Assembly: GCA_049290495.1 (NCBI GenBank)
Contig: JBATNV010000041.1
Span: 1 to 17,773 of the forward strand
DNA: 17,773 bases
Origin: SHZI01 sp049290495
GTDB lineage: Bacteria > Pseudomonadota > Gammaproteobacteria > Steroidobacterales > GCA-2729495
Reading direction: 5' to 3'
Numbering within the stretch: the stretch's first letter is position 1; each line of letters opens with the position of its first letter. Below the pieces are notes generated by a model, which saw only the letters and a program-made list of their open reading frames with translations, did no database searches and was not told the DNA's origin. The translations under genes were made by a program, and so were the position numbers. Positions 13,831 through 17,773 of this stretch are shown here, one piece after another.

Positions 13831-14634
13831 ATGAGTATGAAAATATTCCGCTACGGTTTTGTACTGCTGCTGGCGCTGGCTTTATCGCCGCTCCAGGCGG
13901 CAAAGGTCCAGGATCCAGCCAGCCAGACCATCCTGCTGACCGGTTCGAATCGTGGTGTGGGCCTGGCGCTGGCAGAGGAGTACGCGGCTAAAGGCTGGAA
14001 TGTGATTGCAACCTGCCGTACGCCATCGAAGGCGAAAGAGTTGCAGGCACTGGCTGCTGCCAACCCAAAGGTGCTGATCGAAAAGCTCGACGTGACCGAT
14101 CTCAAGGAGATCAGCGAGCTGGCAGAAAAATATCGGGGCGTTCCCGTCGATGTGCTGTTCAACAATGCCGGCTGGATCGGCGAGCCGGTCAGCCATCAGC
14201 AGTTCGGCGATCTCGACCAGGAGCTGTTCGTTGAAGTCATGAAGACCAATGTCTTTGGACCCTTGAAACTGTCCGAGGCATTTGTCGAAAACATCGCCGC
14301 CAGCCAGCAAAAGAAGATCATTGGCATGACCAGCGGACTCGGCTCGCTGACCATCATGGCTCGGATGTCGCGCTTTTATTTCTACCAGATGAGCAAGTCA
14401 GCCCTGAACATGGGTATGCGTGCGATGCGCAACGACCTGCAGGGTCGCGGCATCATCGTCGCGATTCTGGCGCCCGGCATGGTTGATACCGACATGCTTG
14501 TCGTTTCGGGCTACAAGGGTGAGAAGCTTACGCCGGCTGCAAGCGCGGCAGCGCTCTACAAGCTGGTTGCCGCACTCACGATCGACGACAAGGGCTTGCC
14601 GGTCAACGTTGATGGCAAGACCATACCCTGGTAA
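13831..14634 (+). CDS. Short-chain dehydrogenase/reductase with N-terminal export signal
   Basis: This 267-residue protein has the classical SDR layout: T37-G-S-N-R-G-V-G44 cofactor loop, R63 after the second strand (NADP preference possible), N111-N-A-G114, N140, S168 in M-T-S-G, and Y185-x3-K189. All catalytic residues are intact. Unusually, the Rossmann fold begins only at about residue 32. It is preceded by K4/R7 and a hydrophobic run (about 9-19, VLLLALALS), then P-L-Q-A-A, which looks like a Sec signal peptide. ATG 13831 has AGGAG five bases upstream, and the next in-frame ATG (13837) also precedes the hydrophobic run, so the signal is not a start-site error. The substrate is unknown. 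The gap to the IorB-like gene is 63 bases. Confidence 0.87.
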   Translation: MSMKIFRYGFVLLLALALSPLQAAKVQDPASQTILLTGSNRGVGLALAEEYAAKGWNVIATCRTPSKAKELQALAAANPKVLIEKLDVTDLKEISELAEKYRGVPVDVLFNNAGWIGEPVSHQQFGDLDQELFVEVMKTNVFGPLKLSEAFVENIAASQQKKIIGMTSGLGSLTIMARMSRFYFYQMSKSALNMGMRAMRNDLQGRGIIVAILAPGMVDTDMLVVSGYKGEKLTPAASAAALYKLVAALTIDDKGLPVNVDGKTIPW

Positions 14635-14645
14635 GACCTTTCTAG

Positions 14646-14660
14646 AAGGTGCCGGATTTA
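14646..14660. repeat. Left copy of 15-bp direct repeat bracketing the IorB-like gene
   Basis: AAGGTGCCGGATTTA lies 37 bases before the IorB-like start. The right copy (16894-16908, AAGATGCCGGATTTA) starts on the first base after its stop codon; 14 of 15 bases agree. Confidence 0.7.
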
Positions 14661-14697
14661 ATTTCAGAAAAATAGATCTGGCACGTTTTTCACTGCT

Positions 14698-16893
14698 ATG
14701 GCCCTGAGTCGCCGCAAACTGCTGATCAGTACTGCGGTGCTGGCCGGAGGTGGTCTCGCGCTCACCTGGCTGCGCCCATCCCGCGACCGGGTGCCGGCAC
14801 CCGACGCACCCGATAGCCTCTCTCCAAACGCCTGGCTGCAGATCACGCCAGCCGGCGACATCATTCTGCAGGTCGACAAGGCTGAACTGGGTCAGGGCGT
14901 GATGACCGGTTATGCCACGCTGCTGGCTGAGGAGCTTGATGTGCGGCCGGCGCAGATCACGGTGCGCCTTGCGCCGGTCAATCCCCTGTTCCAGGATCCG
15001 CTGCAGCTGACCGGCGAGAGCAAGGCCATGCGTACGCGCTGGTTACCGATCCGGGAAACCGGCGCACGCGCACGTCAGATGCTGCTTCAGGCAGCCGCCC
15101 TTCGATGGCAGACCGATGTGGCTGTACTCGATACCGATGGGGCAGCGGCAGTCATCGACCGGCACAGCGACAGGCGTTTGAGTTATGCCGAACTCGCCAG
15201 CGCGGCGGCGAGGCTGCCCGTACCTGACAAGGTGCCGCTCAGGGAACCCGGTAACTGGCGATGGATTGGCACCACGGTACCCCGGCCCGATGTCCTCCCG
15301 AAGATCACCGGTCGTGCAAGGTACGGCGTGGATACGCAACTCCCGGAGCTGCTCGTCGCTGTGGTTGCCCGCCCACCTCGTTTGCTCGCGCAGCCGCTGA
15401 GTCATGACGCGAGCGCAGCGCGTGCGCTGCCGGGTGTCGTTGACGTGCTGCCAATCCATACCGGTATCGCGGTGCTCGGCGAGACTTTCTGGCATGCACA
15501 ACAGGGCGCAAACGCGCTCACCGTGAAGTGGAGTACCAGTCCATTGGCCGGCGTCAGCAGCACCTCGATCCGGGTGGAGCAGGGCAAGCGCCTCGACGCT
15601 GCTGACAAGCACCGGGTGCGGGATGAGGGCGATACAGATCAGGCCTTGCAAGCCGCCGCGCAGACACTGAAGGCTGAGTACTGGTTGCCGTACCTGGCAC
15701 ACGCGACCCTGGAACCCATGAACGCCACAGTCTGGTTCCACGACGGCGGCTGCGACGCCTGGGTACCAAGCCAGGGGCCGGATATGGTGCGTCAGGTGAT
15801 TTGCGACATGTCGGGGCTTGCCCGCGAGCAGGTCCGGGTGCACACGACTTATGCGGGCGGCGGTTTCGGGCGGCGTGCGACGATGGAGTATGTCGTCGAG
15901 GCAGCAGAAATCGCCAGGCACACGACGCGCCCGGTAAAACTCATGTGGACGCGCGAAGACGATATGCGTCACGGTCTCTATCGCGAAGCGACGCTGCATC
16001 GTTTGCGTGCGGGGCTGACAGAAGGCGGCGAGCCGCTGGCCTGGCAGCATCAACTGGTCGCTACAAACCTTAACCGGCTGGTCATTCCGGTGGCACTCGA
16101 TGTACTGGCACCGGAGTGGCTGCCGCAATCGCTAACCAGCGGTTTCAGTGACGGTGTCATCAGCCTGCTCGATCGCTTCAGGGGTTCAGAGTCGGCGCGT
16201 GCCGGCTCAGCGTCCATGCCCTACGCGATTCCCAATGTGCAGATCGATCTGGCTGACTGGAACCCCGGTGTTCCGGTCACGCTGTGGCGCTCAGTCGGTC
16301 ATTCCTATACTGCTTTTGTCATCGAGAGTTTCATCGATGAGCTGGCTGCTGCAGCCGGACAGGACCCCGCGGCCTTCCGGCGACGTTATCTGGCCACCCA
16401 GCCACGACACCTCGCGGTACTCGATCTCGTGCTTGAGAAATCCGGCTGGGCGACACCGGTTCCGGGTCGCCATCGCGGCGTGGCGATACAGGAAGCCTTC
16501 GGTACCATCGTCGCCCACGTTGCCGAGATCAGTGTCGAATCCGGTAACAGCATTCGCGTGCACCGGGTCACTAGTGCCGTCGATTGCGGCCTGGTGATCA
16601 ACCCCGACATCGTGCGCCAGCAAATGGAAGGCGGAATCCTGTTTGGCCTGTCTGCAGCGCTGTATGGCGAGATCAGCATCGAGGACGGTGCCGTTCAGCA
16701 GAGTAACTTCCACGACTACCGCGTGCTGCGCATGGCTGATTCGCCAGCCATCGACGTACACATCGTTCCGGGCGGCACCGAACCCAGCGGTGCAGGCGAA
16801 CCCGGCGTGCCACCGATAGCACCCGCGGTTGCCAACGCTGTGTACGCGGCAACGGGGCAGCGCTTGCGCACCTTGCCACTGCGCCTGTCTTGA
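14698..16893 (+). CDS. Molybdopterin-binding subunit, xanthine dehydrogenase family (IorB-like), Tat-exported
   Basis: This is a 731-residue protein. The N-terminus S4-R-R-K-L-L-I followed by a hydrophobic run (to about 22) is a Tat signal. The pyranopterin contact segment G387-G-G-F-G-R-R393 and the C-terminal GAGEPGVPP, with E701 at the position of the family's catalytic Glu, are present; V-A-N-A-V-Y-A-A-T-G follows as usual. Full length and layout match the large subunit of isoquinoline 1-oxidoreductase and periplasmic aldehyde dehydrogenases (PaoC/IorB group). These hydroxylate N-heterocycles or oxidise aldehydes and pass electrons through a [2Fe-2S] subunit. No IorA/PaoA-like gene is present in this window, upstream or downstream. 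ATG 14698 has no clear Shine-Dalgarno. A 15-base near-identical direct repeat brackets the gene. Confidence 0.9.
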   Translation: MALSRRKLLISTAVLAGGGLALTWLRPSRDRVPAPDAPDSLSPNAWLQITPAGDIILQVDKAELGQGVMTGYATLLAEELDVRPAQITVRLAPVNPLFQDPLQLTGESKAMRTRWLPIRETGARARQMLLQAAALRWQTDVAVLDTDGAAAVIDRHSDRRLSYAELASAAARLPVPDKVPLREPGNWRWIGTTVPRPDVLPKITGRARYGVDTQLPELLVAVVARPPRLLAQPLSHDASAARALPGVVDVLPIHTGIAVLGETFWHAQQGANALTVKWSTSPLAGVSSTSIRVEQGKRLDAADKHRVRDEGDTDQALQAAAQTLKAEYWLPYLAHATLEPMNATVWFHDGGCDAWVPSQGPDMVRQVICDMSGLAREQVRVHTTYAGGGFGRRATMEYVVEAAEIARHTTRPVKLMWTREDDMRHGLYREATLHRLRAGLTEGGEPLAWQHQLVATNLNRLVIPVALDVLAPEWLPQSLTSGFSDGVISLLDRFRGSESARAGSASMPYAIPNVQIDLADWNPGVPVTLWRSVGHSYTAFVIESFIDELAAAAGQDPAAFRRRYLATQPRHLAVLDLVLEKSGWATPVPGRHRGVAIQEAFGTIVAHVAEISVESGNSIRVHRVTSAVDCGLVINPDIVRQQMEGGILFGLSAALYGEISIEDGAVQQSNFHDYRVLRMADSPAIDVHIVPGGTEPSGAGEPGVPPIAPAVANAVYAATGQRLRTLPLRLS

Positions 16894-16961
16894 AAGATGC
16901 CGGATTTATCCGTCTGACTTGGCCCCGATATCTTTAACCAAGGCCAGGAAGAAATCCGGCA
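16894..16961. repeat. Right copy of the direct repeat, plus a 10-bp inverted copy, between convergent genes
   Basis: AAGATGCCGGATTTA (16894-16908) repeats the sequence left of the IorB-like gene. TGCCGGATTT (16898-16907) also occurs inverted as AAATCCGGCA (16952-16961), followed by TTTT-like GCTTTT. The long 44-base spacer makes a simple terminator unlikely, but the pair could form a stem at the convergent ends of the IorB-like and cupin genes. Confidence 0.5.
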
Positions 16962-16965
16962 GCTT

Positions 16966-17343
16966 TTAGATGGCGAGGCGCAGATACTCCAGCGCTTCTG
17001 TGCAACTGGTATTTTCTGCCTGATGCGTTACTCCGGCCGGGATGAGGATCAGATCACCTGGTCCGATGGCGCAACAGAACGCCAGCTTGGCGCCCCAGCG
17101 GATCGTCGCCTCGCCGCTGATCACACAGATGACGCTTTCAACGGACTCGTGATGATGGGCCTCTGGACTCACGCCGGGTGCAAGTTTTACGGTGCGAGCA
17201 GCCAGTGTGCCGAGGCCAGTTGGTGAATGGCTAAGTTCAGCGACCAGCCGGGTAGCAAGATCTGCGGCCCCACCCTGGCTGATTTCATCGTGGCGTACCA
17301 CTCGTACGCCAGCCTCGCGACAGTCAGCGGTACCAAGGGACAT
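16966..17343 (-). CDS. Small cupin-domain protein
   Basis: This 125-residue single-domain cupin is cytoplasmic (no signal). Motif 1 supplies metal ligands H63, H65 and E69 in the segment EAHHHESVESVICVISGEA. Motif 2 runs from G94-P-G-D to P102-A-G-V-T-H107 with N111. All four metal ligands are present, so it should bind Mn, Fe, Zn or a similar metal. Substrate or signal is not readable: such proteins range from dioxygenases and isomerases to small-molecule sensors. It follows DUF2442 by 24 bases on the minus strand and may be co-transcribed with it. It ends facing the IorB-like gene. The Shine-Dalgarno is weak. Confidence 0.9.
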   Translation of the reverse strand: MSLGTADCREAGVRVVRHDEISQGGAADLATRLVAELSHSPTGLGTLAARTVKLAPGVSPEAHHHESVESVICVISGEATIRWGAKLAFCCAIGPGDLILIPAGVTHQAENTSCTEALEYLRLAI

Positions 17344-17367
17344 GCCCGGAATTATTGCATGTGACCC

Positions 17368-17640
17368 TCAGGTTTTTCTGCCAGCGGCGTTCCAGCAACG
17401 ACGGCGCCTGAGTTCGCGATAAAGCGTATGTGCATCCAGATCGACGCCGCTGGGCCAGACAATCAGGCTGCGGCTTTTATCGATCCGCAGCTTGCGGAAC
17501 TCACGGACGTCGCGCAGTGTTTCCAGTGACCAGGACGCCAGTTGCTCTTCAAGGTCGATTGCGCCCTCAGTGCCATCGGCATAGGTGAGCCACAACTGAT
17601 AGCGTTCCAGTGGCCAGGCGGCGATGAGTCGGGAAATCAT
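17368..17640 (-). CDS. DUF2442 domain protein
   Basis: This 90-residue protein matches DUF2442 along its length: L-W-L-T-Y-A-D-G-T-E-G-A-I-D-L (16-30) is the opening strand pair, and V61-W-P-S-G-V-D-L-D then H-T-L-Y is the closing motif. The basic tail (about 76-90) is extra. DUF2442 proteins often occur beside DUF4160 in pairs proposed as toxin-antitoxin modules; no DUF4160 gene is seen on either side, although the left neighbour of this gene in transcription order lies off the window's right edge. The function is unproven. ATG 17640 is preceded only by a weak AGGA. Confidence 0.85.
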   Translation of the reverse strand: MISRLIAAWPLERYQLWLTYADGTEGAIDLEEQLASWSLETLRDVREFRKLRIDKSRSLIVWPSGVDLDAHTLYRELRRRRCWNAAGRKT

Positions 17641-17773
17641 TGCGGCAAATCCTGCGCCGCACTGCGCTGCTCAACAAGCCGGCAATCTCGGCGAAGCGCA
17701 GGCTTTTGCAATAACGCGCGTAGGAGCGCTTGTGGGAGCGCCTTCAGGCGCGATTGTTTGCCCCGATGAAGAT
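17641..17773. repeat. Gene-free right edge with REP-like palindrome
   Basis: I see no gene in these 133 bases. GTAGGAGCG (17720-17728) and GTGGGAGCG (17732-17740) are two tandem heads of the GTAG/GTGG kind. The second leads into the hairpin GCGCC-TTCA-GGCGC (17738-17751) and CGATT. This GTGGGAGCGCCTTCAGGCGC form is typical of REP elements mobilised by RAYT (TnpA-REP) transposases in gammaproteobacteria. It may continue beyond the window. Confidence 0.6.

Noticed and set aside
15043..16128. 361-codon minus-strand open frame inside the IorB-like gene
   Set aside because: Antisense to an intact molybdopterin-binding subunit, composition atypical and no motif.
16966..17640. DUF2442 plus cupin as a classical toxin-antitoxin module
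   Set aside because: No DUF4160 or other toxin family is visible, and the cupin has intact metal ligands typical of enzymes or sensors rather than toxins.
1..17773. CRISPR array, tRNA, rRNA, phage or insertion sequence
   Set aside because: No spaced repeat series, tRNA-like cloverleaf, ribosomal RNA segment, transposase, integrase or phage structural gene is recognisable on either strand.

Overview
This is an 18-kb chromosomal stretch of a GC-rich proteobacterium. A lineage in Gammaproteobacteria, in the Xanthomonadales / Nevskiales / Steroidobacter neighbourhood, is my inference. It rests on the gene families (Sco, DUF748, DUF3617, bactofilin, RhlE, TMTC-like GT-C protein) and on a short GTGGGAG-type REP-like palindrome at the right edge. 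I see no phage, transposase, integrase, CRISPR array, rRNA or tRNA. Coding density is high and no gene-free gap exceeds 300 bases. The largest gaps are about 130 to 180 bases (5706-5833, 9000-9135, 12220-12395, 17641-17773).

Layout. (1) 2-906, plus strand: the tail of a GNAT/FemAB-like acetyltransferase overlaps by ATGA a Sco1/SenC thioredoxin-fold protein. (2) 946-5705, minus strand: a compact probable operon read right to left. It encodes bactofilin, a degenerate SAM-methyltransferase-like protein, a CPA2 cation:proton antiporter with an RCK domain, a beta-carbonic-anhydrase-like protein lacking the catalytic Asp-Arg dyad, a lipoprotein and an M48 lipoprotein metalloprotease. Gaps are 9-30 bases or short overlaps. 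(3) 5834-8999, minus strand: a second probable operon with an exported DUF3617 protein, a D-Ala-D-Ala carboxypeptidase-family protein and a TMTC-like polytopic membrane protein with TPRs. (4) 9136-13742, plus strand: a 1027-residue DUF748/AsmA-like envelope protein, divergent from operon 3, then a RhlE-type DEAD-box helicase with its own leader. (5) 13831-16893, plus strand: a short-chain dehydrogenase that carries an export signal, then a Tat-exported molybdopterin-binding subunit of the xanthine dehydrogenase/IorB family without its iron-sulfur partner. (6) 16966-17640, minus strand: a DUF2442 protein and a small cupin, convergent with the IorB-like gene. (7) 17641-17773: no gene seen, only the REP-like sequence.

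The dominant theme is cell envelope biology. Most products carry a signal peptide, lipobox, Tat signal or membrane segments. The two sets most worth following are the bactofilin-antiporter-carbonic-anhydrase-like-protease operon, possibly an ion/pH homeostasis and envelope quality-control module, and the apparently periplasmic SDR plus molybdoenzyme pair. No clearly unprecedented system can be demonstrated from sequence alone; these are the best candidates.
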